The notes beneath the pieces were generated by a model. That model saw only the letters and a program-made list of their open reading frames with translations, was not told where the DNA came from and ran no database searches. Shown here in pieces: positions 30,249 through 39,169 of a DNA stretch of 45,256 nt. This DNA comes from an uncultured Oscillospiraceae bacterium (GTDB taxonomy: Bacteria > Bacillota > Clostridia > Oscillospirales > Oscillospiraceae), in contig CAJOQP010000152.1 in assembly GCA_905236515.1 (NCBI GenBank), positions 1-45,256 of the forward strand, in the 5' to 3' direction. The translations under genes and the position numbers were made by a program. Position 1 is the stretch's first letter. Each line of letters opens with the position of its first letter.

Positions 30249-31561
30249 ATCCGAAAAACCTCCTTATTTTTAATCGTGTCAATCTTTTCCAGTGCGCGTT
30301 TGGATAATTCCAGATTTTTATTTCGTTTCCCCTTCACCCGATAACCGAGGGGATCGATAATTCCAAAGTTGATGTTCATCGGCTGGAACGGACCGATACT
30401 GCCGCCGGAAATATAAGCAGCAAGAGCACCGATCGCGGTGGAAGACGGAAAATCTGCCGGTTCCAGTCCAAGCAGTTCCGCCGCGGTCTCGATTCCAACC
30501 AGCATTCCGGAAGCCGCAGATTCGATATATCCTTCCACACCGGTCATCTGTCCTGCAAACCGGATCCTGGGTTCCGATATCAGCCGGTAATACCGATCCA
30601 GATGCCCCGGAGAGTCCAGATACGTATTGCGGTGCATAACACCGTAACGAATGAATTCTGCATTTTTCAGAGCCGGGATCATGGAGAAGATCCGTTTCTG
30701 CTCCGGCCACGTAAGATGCGTCTGAAATCCGACCAGATTATACAGGGATCCTGACAGATTGTCCTTGCGAAGCTGAACGATCGCATAGGCTTCCTTTCCC
30801 GTGTGGGGATCGATCAGTCCCACCGGTTTCATAGGTCCGTATCGAAGAGTATCTTCCCCTCTCCTTGCCATGACCTCTACCGGCATGCATCCCTCAAAGA
30901 CCTTGCTGTCTTCAAAGCCATGCGTCTCCGCTTCTTTTGCTGCAGTCAGTTCCCGTATGAAATCCTTATATTCCTGTTCATTCATCGGACAGTTGATATA
31001 ATCCGGTGTTCCCTTATCATAACGGGAAGCGAGGAACGCGGAATTCATATCGACAGAATCCGCAGAAACGATAGGCGCCACCGCATCAAAGAAATGCAGA
31101 GAGAACTCAGGACAGGTCTCCTGGATCTTCTCCGCCAGCGGATCGCTGGTAAGAGGGCCGGAGGCAATAATGACATTTCCATCCGGTATCTCGGTCACTT
31201 CACGATGCTCCACCGTGATATATGGGTCGTTCTCCAAATGTTCTGTAATAAAACGGGAAAAACCTTCCCGGTCCACGGCCAGAGCACCGCCGGCAGGGAC
31301 TTTTGTTGCGTCCGCACTCTTCATGATCAGAGAGCCCATCCGACGCATCTCTTCCTTCAGCAAGCCAACTGCATTGCTCAATTCATTGGAGCGAAGAGAA
31401 TTGGAACAGACCAGTTCCGCAAACAGCGGAGACTGATGTGCCTGCGTAAAATGATCCGGCTTCATATCGATCAGTCTGACCGGGATATGTCGGCGGGCAA
31501 GCTGCCAGGCGCATTCCGATCCTGCCAGTCCCGCTCCTACAATAATAATATCATTTATCAT
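30239..31561 (-). CDS. trmFO: methylenetetrahydrofolate-tRNA-(uracil-5-)-methyltransferase TrmFO
   Basis: TrmFO forms ribothymidine-54 in tRNA with folate and FADH2. The 440-residue flavoprotein has the dinucleotide fold GAGLAGSE (9-16), SPLFAELVCSNSLRSNEL, ASGPLTSDPL and the C-terminal PMNINFGI segment. The ATG at 31561 starts right before the conserved IIIVGAG; its GGAG site is about 14 bases away. The frame extends to an ATG at 31591 inside a hairpin, which is less likely. It sits between topA and plsX; in B. subtilis it also follows topA. Confidence 0.95.
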   Translation of the reverse strand: MINDIIIVGAGLAGSECAWQLARRHIPVRLIDMKPDHFTQAHQSPLFAELVCSNSLRSNELSNAVGLLKEEMRRMGSLIMKSADATKVPAGGALAVDREGFSRFITEHLENDPYITVEHREVTEIPDGNVIIASGPLTSDPLAEKIQETCPEFSLHFFDAVAPIVSADSVDMNSAFLASRYDKGTPDYINCPMNEQEYKDFIRELTAAKEAETHGFEDSKVFEGCMPVEVMARRGEDTLRYGPMKPVGLIDPHTGKEAYAIVQLRKDNLSGSLYNLVGFQTHLTWPEQKRIFSMIPALKNAEFIRYGVMHRNTYLDSPGHLDRYYRLISEPRIRFAGQMTGVEGYIESAASGMLVGIETAAELLGLEPADFPSSTAIGALAAYISGGSIGPFQPMNINFGIIDPLGYRVKGKRNKNLELSKRALEKIDTIKNKEVFRICE

Positions 31562-31591
31562 AGTTCTGAATAGTTCTCCAGAAATGTCCAT

Positions 31592-31613
31592 AGGGCGGCA
31601 TGGCTGCCGCCCT
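31592..31613 (-). repeat. GC-rich hairpin between topA and trmFO
   Basis: AGGGCGGCA and TGCCGCCCT form a perfect nine-base stem with a TGGC loop, 9 bases after topA. No T run follows on either strand, so it is not a standard terminator. It could slow decay or affect trmFO translation. Confidence 0.6.
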
Positions 31614-31621
31614 GTAATCTG

Positions 31622-33802
31622 TTACTTGCTTGCCTGTCTGGTTCCTGTGGTACTTTTTTTAGCGTCGGATTTGGCTGATGCCCCGCTGCTTCTTCTTTTG
31701 AAAGTACGGTCTTCCAAAGGAACAAAGCTCGGACAGGCTTCATTTTCGCACATTGGTTTTCTCCGTCCGCGACCGTTTTTCTTAAACAGCGTCTTCCCAC
31801 AATCCGGACATACTTCCGCCGTAGGAACATCCCAGGTCATAAAACCGCATTCCTGACCTCGTTCACAGCCGTAATAGGTATAACCGTTGCGCGACTTCTT
31901 TTTCAGGATACGACTGTCACATTTCGGACATTTTCCCGGAGTCTCCACAACCAGAGGCTTTGTGAAAGTACAGGTGGGATAGTTCGGGCAGGCCAGGAAC
32001 TTGCCGAATTTGCCATTTTTAATGACCAGATTGGCACCGCATACTTCACATTTCTCTTCCGTCACTTCATCAGGAACTTTGATGCGTTCTCCCTGCATGG
32101 CCTCTTCAGCCGATTTCAGTTCACGTTCAAATTCATCATAGAATTCCGTGAGAACTTCATGCCATTCTTTGGTCCCGTTCTCGATCTCGTCCAGATTCTC
32201 TTCCATATGAGCCGTAAATTTCAGATCTACAATATCCGAGAAACGCTCATCCATAAGATCCGTAACCACGACTCCGAGATTCGTCGGTTTCAGATACTTG
32301 CCGTCCTTTTCCACATATTCCTTCGCAGTAATATTGGAAATAATAGGAGCATAGGTGGAAGGTCTTCCAATGCCGTTTTCCTCCAGGGCACGGATCAGGG
32401 ATGCTTCCGTATAACGGGATGGCGGCTGTGTGAACTGCTGTTCCGGGATCATGCGGTCCAGAAACACTTCCTGGCCTTTTGCAAGCTTGGGAAGCGGATT
32501 TTTCGGTGCGTTCTCGTCATCCTCTCTGGAATCTGCGGAAAGCACGGTATATCCGGGAAACTTCAGTTCCGAGTAACTGGATTTGAAAAGATGCCCGGCC
32601 GAAATGATATCCGTTGCAACATTGTCATAAGTCGCATTGGCCATCTGGGAGGCAGTAAAGCGTTCCCAGATCAGACGATAAAGCCGATACTGATCGTTAT
32701 TCAGATCCTTTTTTGCTTCCTCCGGTGTCAGGAAAACATCCGTAGGACGAATGGCCTCATGGGCATCCTGGGCGCCGGCTTTGGTTTTATAGGTTCTGGG
32801 GCCATTATAATAATCATCCCCATACTTCTGATGAATAAAGGCCGCAGCCGCATTCAGTGCATCCTGAGAAAGGCGCAGAGAGTCAGTTCTCATATAAGTG
32901 ATAAGACCGGTGGTTCCCCGACCGCTGATCGTCACACCTTCATACAGCTGCTGCGCGATGGACATGGTACGCCGCGGTGTCATACCCAGTCTGCGTGATG
33001 CTTCCTGCTGCAAAGTAGAGGTGATGAACGGAGGTGCCGGACTTCTTCTCTTTACACTCCGCTTCTGGTTTTCCACCAGGAACGGCTGGCCTTTGATCTC
33101 GGAAAGGACCTGATTGACTTCCTCTTCCGAATGCAGTTCCTTCTTTTTCCCGTTGGAACCATGATATCGTGCCGTGAACGAGGTCTCCGGAGAGCCGCAG
33201 TTGAGTGCAGCATCCAGATTCCAGTATTCCTGCGGGACGAAATCATCGATCTCCTTTTCCCGTTCTACCACCATCTTGGTAGCTACTGACTGAACACGAC
33301 CGGCGGAAAGACCGCGGCGGATAGTCTTCCAGAGAAGCGGAGACACCTTATAACCTACGATGCGGTCCAAGATCCGTCGGGTCTGTTGTGCGTTTACAAG
33401 ATCGATATCGATATCGCGTGGTTTTTCAATACTGTCGGTAACGACTTTCTTCGTAATCTCATTGAATGTGACCCGCTTTGCTTTCTCATCTTCCAGGTTA
33501 AGAAGTTCCTTAAGATGCCATGAAATGGCTTCGCCCTCACGGTCCGGGTCAGTCGCAAGATAAACGATATCCGCATTTTTCGACCGTTTGCGAAGATCTG
33601 AGATCACATCCGCTCTTCCCTTCACGGGAATATAATGCGGTTCGAAGTTATTCTCGATGTCCACACCGAGTTTGCTCTTCGGCAGATCTCGCAGATGGCC
33701 CATGGATGCGACTACCTTATAATCACTTCCCAGATAACGCTCTATAGTTTTTGCTTTTGCTGGTGATTCCACAATAACCAGCTTGCTACCGGCTTTTGCC
33801 AT
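31622..33802 (-). CDS. topA: DNA topoisomerase I
   Basis: TopA relaxes negative supercoils. The 726-residue enzyme starts with the Toprim motif IVESPAKAKTI, then ATDPDREGEAISWHL, and the active tyrosine lies in GLITYMRTDS. Three C-terminal zinc ribbons are seen (CEVCGANL, CPKCDSRI and CPDCGKTL, each with a second Cys pair), and a Lys/Ser-rich tail ends the protein. A GAGAGG site precedes the ATG. It is the first gene of a long downstream gene train with its own strong promoter. dprA, its usual neighbour, is not here. Confidence 0.97.
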   Translation of the reverse strand: MAKAGSKLVIVESPAKAKTIERYLGSDYKVVASMGHLRDLPKSKLGVDIENNFEPHYIPVKGRADVISDLRKRSKNADIVYLATDPDREGEAISWHLKELLNLEDEKAKRVTFNEITKKVVTDSIEKPRDIDIDLVNAQQTRRILDRIVGYKVSPLLWKTIRRGLSAGRVQSVATKMVVEREKEIDDFVPQEYWNLDAALNCGSPETSFTARYHGSNGKKKELHSEEEVNQVLSEIKGQPFLVENQKRSVKRRSPAPPFITSTLQQEASRRLGMTPRRTMSIAQQLYEGVTISGRGTTGLITYMRTDSLRLSQDALNAAAAFIHQKYGDDYYNGPRTYKTKAGAQDAHEAIRPTDVFLTPEEAKKDLNNDQYRLYRLIWERFTASQMANATYDNVATDIISAGHLFKSSYSELKFPGYTVLSADSREDDENAPKNPLPKLAKGQEVFLDRMIPEQQFTQPPSRYTEASLIRALEENGIGRPSTYAPIISNITAKEYVEKDGKYLKPTNLGVVVTDLMDERFSDIVDLKFTAHMEENLDEIENGTKEWHEVLTEFYDEFERELKSAEEAMQGERIKVPDEVTEEKCEVCGANLVIKNGKFGKFLACPNYPTCTFTKPLVVETPGKCPKCDSRILKKKSRNGYTYYGCERGQECGFMTWDVPTAEVCPDCGKTLFKKNGRGRRKPMCENEACPSFVPLEDRTFKRRSSGASAKSDAKKSTTGTRQASK

Positions 33803-33878
33803 GAATGAACCTCTCTTCTGTTATTCAATAAAACAGGCGCCACAAGATATTGGTGCCCATCAGTACTTTCAGTCACAA

Positions 33879-33907
33879 AATATAATTGTTAAGATTTTTG
33901 TTGTCAA
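33879..33907 (-). promoter_or_regulatory. promoter of the topA-leuS gene train
   Basis: Consensus -35 TTGACA (33907-33902), 17-base spacer and -10 TATATT (33884-33879) in an A/T-rich region after the SpoU gene. The leader to topA is about 70 bases. Confidence 0.85.
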
Positions 33908-33939
33908 CTTTTTTTTGCAAAGAAGCTCCATTTCCATAT

Positions 33940-34686
33940 TTATAATATGGAACGTGACATCTCCCACATTAATATAGACGCTGCTGATGCGGCATTCAGA
34001 GATTCCGAATCCGGATTCATGGGAATGATCACTGATTGATCACAGAACTCCAGCATCTGTTCGGAAATGCCGTGTCCCTCACTGCCAATGACGACTGACG
34101 CATTCTCAAGCTCGATCTTACGGATATCTTCGGACTGATCGGTAAGTGCCGCTCCGTAAATCGGTCTCTCCACGACAGCAGCAAGCTCCTCTGTATCTTT
34201 CACTGTGAATATACACTGACGAAACACGGCTCCCATGGTGGCACGTACCGTACGGGGATGATACAGGTCCGCACAATCTCCGCAAAGGATCACCGCGGGA
34301 ATCTTCATGGCATTTGCGCAGCGGATGATCGTACCCACGTTTCCCGGATCCTGAACGTTTTCCAGAATCACCGCACGGGAAACACCATGTTCCGGTACGG
34401 AGGGGATCCTGACGGAAAACAAAGGTCCGGGGCTGTTTTTCAGCGGAGATACATAATCGAACAGATCTGCGGGCAGAACGGTCTGCTCCGGCAGATCCTC
34501 AAACCCATTCATCGGTTGATCCTTCCAGAATACCGATGTCACAGTCTGCCCTGCTTCCAGAGCTTCCTTAAGCAGCTTTATCCCGTCACAAAGAAAGACT
34601 CCCTGCTCTCTGCGGGCGGAAGACTCCCGGGCAAGCAGTCTGAGATTTTGTATGATCGGATTTTTTCGTGAAGTAATATGTTCCAT
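33940..34686 (-). CDS. SpoU/TrmH family RNA 2'-O-methyltransferase
   Basis: A 248-residue SPOUT-class enzyme with an N-terminal substrate-binding part (SRKNPIIQNLRLLARESSARREQG) and the knotted domain. Its SAM motifs are ENVQDPGNVGTIIRCA, VIGSEGHGIS and IPMNPDSESLNAASAASILMWE. The target is probably a 2'-O-ribose in 23S rRNA (RlmB-like) or tRNA; the family alone does not tell which. It follows pyrI by about 105 bases that hold a hairpin and a likely promoter. A 17-base AT palindrome (33934-33950) overlaps its stop. Confidence 0.9.
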   Translation of the reverse strand: MEHITSRKNPIIQNLRLLARESSARREQGVFLCDGIKLLKEALEAGQTVTSVFWKDQPMNGFEDLPEQTVLPADLFDYVSPLKNSPGPLFSVRIPSVPEHGVSRAVILENVQDPGNVGTIIRCANAMKIPAVILCGDCADLYHPRTVRATMGAVFRQCIFTVKDTEELAAVVERPIYGAALTDQSEDIRKIELENASVVIGSEGHGISEQMLEFCDQSVIIPMNPDSESLNAASAASILMWEMSRSIL

Positions 34687-34705
34687 AACCTACCATCAAA
34701 TTGAA

Positions 34706-34734
34706 CGACGGAACGAAAATGACCCGTCCCGTCG
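34706..34734 (-). terminator. stem-loop before the SpoU methyltransferase gene
   Basis: On the minus strand CGACGGGACG pairs with CGTTCCGTCG (one G-U) around a nine-base loop, followed by TTCAATTTGAT. The T run is weak. It lies downstream of a likely promoter and about 20 bases before the methyltransferase start, so it may act as an attenuator or as a leaky end of the pyr operon. Confidence 0.45.
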
Positions 34735-34763
34735 AAGTTCAGCATTCTTTCTGACATTATATA

Positions 34764-34790
34764 ATTATCATTACGTCGAATGCCTGTCAA
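34764..34790 (-). promoter_or_regulatory. probable promoter of the SpoU methyltransferase gene
   Basis: A perfect TTGACA (34790-34785) begins one base after the pyrI stop, with GATAAT at a 15-base spacing (34769-34764). A TATAAT at 34761-34756 is too far away (23 bases). The spacing is not ideal. Confidence 0.42.
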
Positions 34791-34791
34791 A

Positions 34792-35220
34792 TTATTTTTC
34801 TTTCTTTTCCGCCTGTGCATCACAATAGACACAACGGTAAATGCCGTTTTCACGATCCGTCAGACGGAACACGTGAGAAATCTCCTGCTCCACAGAAGTG
34901 ATGCAGCGAGGATTGCGGCAGAAGATCACATCGATCAGTGTCTCCGGCAATGCCGGATGCAATTTCTTAACGCGCTGACCATCCTTAATGATGTTTACCG
35001 TGATTCTCGGATCGATGTAGCCGAGGATCTCGTAATTGATCTTGATCTCTTCGTTGACTTTCAGGATGTCCTTTTTACCGCACTTTCCGCTGGGGGCATT
35101 TTTAATAAGCGCCACTTCACACTCAAGACGGTCCAGTTTCATCTTGCTGTACAATTCCATCCCGCGTCCCGCTGGAATATGATCAATCACTACACCGTTT
35201 ACAATGGTACCAATAATCAT
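34792..35220 (-). CDS. pyrI: aspartate carbamoyltransferase regulatory subunit PyrI
   Basis: PyrI binds CTP/ATP and tunes the catalytic PyrB trimer. The 142-residue protein has an N-terminal nucleotide-binding domain ([12 protein letters not shown]-like: [12 protein letters not shown]) and the C-terminal zinc domain with CRNPRC and YRCVYC. Its ATG overlaps the pyrB stop. PyrI is absent from B. subtilis but common in Clostridia. Confidence 0.95.
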   Translation of the reverse strand: MIIGTIVNGVVIDHIPAGRGMELYSKMKLDRLECEVALIKNAPSGKCGKKDILKVNEEIKINYEILGYIDPRITVNIIKDGQRVKKLHPALPETLIDVIFCRNPRCITSVEQEISHVFRLTDRENGIYRCVYCDAQAEKKEK

Positions 35221-36137
35221 TTTTTCTGCACCTCCAGCAATTTCATGATCAGAGCCATACGAATAAATTTTCCGTAAAGAGTCTGTCGGAAATAAACCGC
35301 ACGGGGATCACTGTCCACGGAAACAGAGATCTCATTAACACGGGGAAGCGGATGAAGAATCTTCATCGTCTTCTTCGCAGGAACAAGTTTCTGCGGTGTC
35401 AGAATATAACGGTTCTTCAGGCGGATATAATCTGCCTCGTTGAAGAATCGCTCTCTCTGAACGCGGGTCATATAGAGGATATCCAGTTCCGGGATCACGG
35501 ATTCAAGATCTTCCGTTTCCTTATACTCGATGTTTTGGGGCTCCAGATACTGATCCTTTACATAGTCCGGCACTTTCAGTTCGTCCGGAGAGATCAATAC
35601 AAACTTTACGTTGTCATAACGGGACAATGCCGCGATCAGCGAATGGACCGTACGTCCGAATTTGAGGTCACCGCACAAACCAACGGTGAGATTATCAAAA
35701 GTACCGCATTCCTTGTAGATCGTCAGCAGATCGGTGAGAGTCTGTGTGGGATGATTATGTCCTCCATCTCCGGCATTGATGACAGGAACCGAAGCTTTCA
35801 TGGAAGCAACGAGGGGTGCCCCTTCCTTCGGATGCCGCATGGCGATGATATCCGCATAGTTGCTGACAATGATCGCTGTATCGGAAACGCTCTCCCCTTT
35901 TGCCGCTGAGGAGCTGTTTGCCTCCGAGAAACCGAGACAGTTTCCTCCCAGCTCATACATAGCTGCTTCAAAAGACAGACGGGTGCGGGTGGATGGTTCA
36001 TAGAACAGAGTTGCCAGTTTCTTTCCCTTGCAGATCTCGCTGTACTGATCTGGATGATCCATAATATCGCAAGCGGTGCTGATCAGGTCATCGATTTCTT
36101 CTCTGGACAGATCAAGAATGTCAATCAAACTTCTCAT
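35217..36137 (-). CDS. pyrB: aspartate carbamoyltransferase catalytic subunit PyrB
   Basis: The 306-residue enzyme joins carbamoyl phosphate and aspartate. The carbamoyl-phosphate site [15 protein letters not shown] is near residue 50, followed by [17 protein letters not shown] and the C-terminal [10 protein letters not shown]. The length suits the class that pairs with PyrI. ATGA overlaps link it to pyrE and to pyrI. Confidence 0.97.
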   Translation of the reverse strand: MRSLIDILDLSREEIDDLISTACDIMDHPDQYSEICKGKKLATLFYEPSTRTRLSFEAAMYELGGNCLGFSEANSSSAAKGESVSDTAIIVSNYADIIAMRHPKEGAPLVASMKASVPVINAGDGGHNHPTQTLTDLLTIYKECGTFDNLTVGLCGDLKFGRTVHSLIAALSRYDNVKFVLISPDELKVPDYVKDQYLEPQNIEYKETEDLESVIPELDILYMTRVQRERFFNEADYIRLKNRYILTPQKLVPAKKTMKILHPLPRVNEISVSVDSDPRAVYFRQTLYGKFIRMALIMKLLEVQKK

Positions 36138-36778
36138 TTCAGTTCTCCTATCCAGCTTTCATCGGAAGGATTCGACCGAAATCGAATCAGCGCATCCCGA
36201 TCACTTTCTTCAATGTACCCGGTTTTCACGGCCACGTCGATCACAGTGTCAAAATTTGTGATGCTGATGTTTTTCACGTCCGCTTCTTTCAAACGGTCCA
36301 GGCCTTTCTGCATACCGTAGGTAAATATACTGACGATACCCAAGACCTCCGCGCCTGCTTCTCTCAGAGCATTTACCACATCAATGGCGCTTCCTCCGGT
36401 AGAGATCAGATCTTCCACGACAACGACTTTTGCCCCTTCCGGAAGCCGGCCTTCGATCCGGTTCTGCCGACCGTGATCCTTGTTGCCGGAACGCACATAG
36501 CCCATCGGCATGTGAAGAATATGTCCGGCAATCGCAGCATGGGCGATTCCGGCAGTACTCGTACCCATCAGCACTTCACAGTCCGGGTACTCGCGCTTAA
36601 CAGTATCTGCGATGGCCTGTTCGACCACATCTCTGACTTCGGGGGCTGTCAGGATCAAACGGTTATCGCAGTAGATGGGGCTTTTGATGCCACTGGCCCA
36701 GGTAAACGGATCTTTGGGGCGAAGAAAAACCGCGCCAATGGAAAGAAGGCCCTCCGCTACTTTTTCCGAAACACTCAT
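36134..36778 (-). CDS. pyrE: orotate phosphoribosyltransferase
   Basis: PyrE converts orotate and PRPP to OMP. The 214-residue protein has the PRPP motif [14 protein letters not shown] and the [16 protein letters not shown] segment for orotate, plus the catalytic lysine loop [13 protein letters not shown]. It lies 34 bases after pyrF. Confidence 0.96.
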   Translation of the reverse strand: MSVSEKVAEGLLSIGAVFLRPKDPFTWASGIKSPIYCDNRLILTAPEVRDVVEQAIADTVKREYPDCEVLMGTSTAGIAHAAIAGHILHMPMGYVRSGNKDHGRQNRIEGRLPEGAKVVVVEDLISTGGSAIDVVNALREAGAEVLGIVSIFTYGMQKGLDRLKEADVKNISITNFDTVIDVAVKTGYIEESDRDALIRFRSNPSDESWIGELK

Positions 36779-36812
36779 TTACATTACCTCCATATATATC
36801 ACGATTTCTTTA

Positions 36813-37514
36813 TTAATCATTCAAAAATTCCGCACAGCATCGATTATAAGCAGCCACAGGATCTTCTGCCTGAGTCACCGGCCGTCCCACTACGATATAA
36901 TCCGAACCAAGCTCTCTGGCCTTTGCAGGCGTCGTCACACGAACCTGGTCCCCTTTTTCACCGTCCGCGAAACGAACGCCAGGGGTCACCGTGATAAATT
37001 CCTTTCCGCAGTGTTCTTTCACAAATCCGGCTTCCAGAGGAGAACACACTACGCCGTCCAGTCCTGCAGTCTTTGCGTTCGCCGCGTAATGCCGGACAAC
37101 ATCCTTCAGCGGTTCCCGGATCAGGAGGTCACGAGTCATGATTTCCTCGCTGGTACTGGTAAGCTGCGTTACTGCGATAAGCAGCGGACGGGTTCCATCC
37201 TCTCTTGTCAGGCCCTTCAGTGCCGCTTCCATCATGGGAACAGTTCCCGCTGCGTGGACGTTGCACATGTCAACATTCAGAGAAGACAGCACTTTCATGG
37301 ATTTCATGACGGTATTCGGGATATCATGCAGTTTGAGATCCAGAAAAACCGGGTGGCCTCTCTCCTTGAGTTTGCGAACCATCTGTGGTCCTTCCGCATA
37401 ATAAAGCTCCATACCGATCTTGACGTACGGTTTCTTCCCTGTGAACTGATCAAGAAATTCAAGACAGGTTCTGCCGTCCGAAAAATCACATGCGATTATT
37501 ACATCTTTAGCCAT
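36813..37514 (-). CDS. pyrF: orotidine-5'-phosphate decarboxylase
   Basis: PyrF decarboxylates OMP to UMP. The 233-residue class I enzyme has the ACDF start strand, the catalytic FLDLKLHDIPNTV (Lys and Asp), and the C-terminal VVGRPVTQAEDP phosphate site. The ATG at 37514 follows GGAGG; an in-frame start at 37583 lies inside pyrD. It overlaps pyrD by eight bases. Confidence 0.96.
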   Translation of the reverse strand: MAKDVIIACDFSDGRTCLEFLDQFTGKKPYVKIGMELYYAEGPQMVRKLKERGHPVFLDLKLHDIPNTVMKSMKVLSSLNVDMCNVHAAGTVPMMEAALKGLTREDGTRPLLIAVTQLTSTSEEIMTRDLLIREPLKDVVRHYAANAKTAGLDGVVCSPLEAGFVKEHCGKEFITVTPGVRFADGEKGDQVRVTTPAKARELGSDYIVVGRPVTQAEDPVAAYNRCCAEFLND

Positions 37515-38424
37515 GATGGGCCTCCCCAATAATAGATTGTAGTTCCGTAATTCCATACTGTTGCATCGTCTGCGGAAGATCATTCACTATATCCCGGCAG
37601 GCATACGGCGAAACCAGATTGGCCGCGCCGATCTCCACCGCACTTGCTCCGGCAAGCATCATTTCCAGAACATCTTCCGCTCCGCTGATCCCGCCAACAC
37701 CAATGACAGGGATCTGAACGGCTTCATAAACCTGATACACCATGCGTACAGCAATGGGAAAAACTCCTTTTCCGGAGTATCCACCGGTCTTATTTGCGAG
37801 CAGCGGACTTCTGTTATTCAGATCGATGCGCATGCCCATCAGAGTATTGATCAGCGTCAGCCCGTCTGCACCGGCATCTTCACAGGCTTTTGCCATGAGT
37901 GTGATGTCTGTAATATTAGGAGTCAGTTTGATGAACACCGGTTTTTTCGTCACCTTTTTTACTGACTTCACAACTTCCGCCGCACTCTCGGGATCGGTAC
38001 CGAAGGACATCCCTCCATGTTTCACGTTTGGGCAGCTGATATTGATCTCCAACAGGGAGATATCAGGGACCTGATCCAGCTTTTCACAGCACTCCACGTA
38101 TTCCTCAACGGAAAAACCGCTGACATTGGCAATAATGGGTTTCTCAAAGCACTTGCGGAGTTTTGGTATTTCCTCACCGATAACCTGATCCACACCGGGA
38201 TTCTGTAGTCCGATGGCATTGAGCATGCCCGCCGGGCATTCCGCAATCCGCGGCTGAGGATTACCATAACGCGCCTGACTTGTCAGCCCCTTGATCACGA
38301 TAGCGCCCAGCATGTTGATATCGTAAAAATCAGCAAACTCGTAACCGAAGGCAAAGGTCCCGCTGGCAGGGATTACCGGGTTTTCCAGTTGGATATTTCC
38401 CAGTCTGACACTCGTATCTACCAT
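37507..38424 (-). CDS. pyrD: dihydroorotate dehydrogenase catalytic subunit (class 1B)
   Basis: PyrD is the FMN subunit oxidising dihydroorotate; with PyrK it uses NAD. The 305-residue protein shows PVIPASGTFAFG, the catalytic cysteine in EINISCPNVKHGG, KLTPNITD and GVGGISGAEDV. The ATG at 38424 follows GGAGG; an in-frame start at 38523 overlaps pyrK. The pyrK stop and pyrD start overlap by seven bases, which suits subunits of one complex. Confidence 0.96.
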   Translation of the reverse strand: MVDTSVRLGNIQLENPVIPASGTFAFGYEFADFYDINMLGAIVIKGLTSQARYGNPQPRIAECPAGMLNAIGLQNPGVDQVIGEEIPKLRKCFEKPIIANVSGFSVEEYVECCEKLDQVPDISLLEINISCPNVKHGGMSFGTDPESAAEVVKSVKKVTKKPVFIKLTPNITDITLMAKACEDAGADGLTLINTLMGMRIDLNNRSPLLANKTGGYSGKGVFPIAVRMVYQVYEAVQIPVIGVGGISGAEDVLEMMLAGASAVEIGAANLVSPYACRDIVNDLPQTMQQYGITELQSIIGEAHHG

Positions 38425-39152
38425 ACCAGTTCCTCCAATCCGAATACCGGCCCGTCTTTGCAGACTCGTTTTGTTCCATTCCCCGTCGTAATGGAACATC
38501 CCATGCATGCGCCAAAACCGCATCCCATGCGTGCCTCTAAGGAAAACTGTCCGCCTACAGCAATCTTTTCACTTACCGCCCGCATCATGGGGACCGGACC
38601 GCAGCAATACACGAAACTGTATCGGCCCACATCCTCAAGGGCGTCCGTCACCAGTCCTTTCATACCAAGGGATCCGTCTTCTGTTGTAATGATCACACGA
38701 CAGCCCATGGAACGCAGTTCGTTTTCCATCAGCACATTATCGGCTGAGGCAAATCCCATGATGACAGAAGGAATGATCTCCTGTTCCGTCAGATATTTCG
38801 CAAGACAGTAAATGGGTGATACTCCGCTTCCGCCTGCTATAAGCAGTGGATGATCCCCGGCAAGATTCACATCAAATCCGTTACCAAGTCCGGTAAGCAC
38901 GTCAAGAGCATCTCCCTGCTTCAGTCCTGTCATGGCATCCGTTCCGTGTCCGGCGTTCTTATACATAATGCAAAACGATTCCTCAGTCCAAGACATCACG
39001 GAAAAGGGACGTCGCAGAAAGAATCCCGGTAAGGCCACATTAACGAACTGGCCCGGTTTCGTAAATCCGGCGGTATCGCCGGCCAGTGTAAGGACATGAG
39101 TATCCGGCGAGACCTTATGATTGTCGATGACTTTGTAAATATCCTGTACCAT
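38418..39152 (-). CDS. pyrK: dihydroorotate dehydrogenase electron-transfer subunit PyrK
   Basis: PyrK passes electrons from PyrD to NAD through FAD and a 2Fe-2S cluster. The 244-residue protein has the FAD motif RRPFSVM, the NAD-site strand IAGGSGVSPIY and a C-terminal cysteine cluster (RMGCGFGACMGC with a fourth Cys in RVCKDG). It is followed directly by pyrD. Confidence 0.95.
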   Translation of the reverse strand: MVQDIYKVIDNHKVSPDTHVLTLAGDTAGFTKPGQFVNVALPGFFLRRPFSVMSWTEESFCIMYKNAGHGTDAMTGLKQGDALDVLTGLGNGFDVNLAGDHPLLIAGGSGVSPIYCLAKYLTEQEIIPSVIMGFASADNVLMENELRSMGCRVIITTEDGSLGMKGLVTDALEDVGRYSFVYCCGPVPMMRAVSEKIAVGGQFSLEARMGCGFGACMGCSITTGNGTKRVCKDGPVFGLEELVW

Positions 39153-39169
39153 TCTTAATCTTCCCTGTA

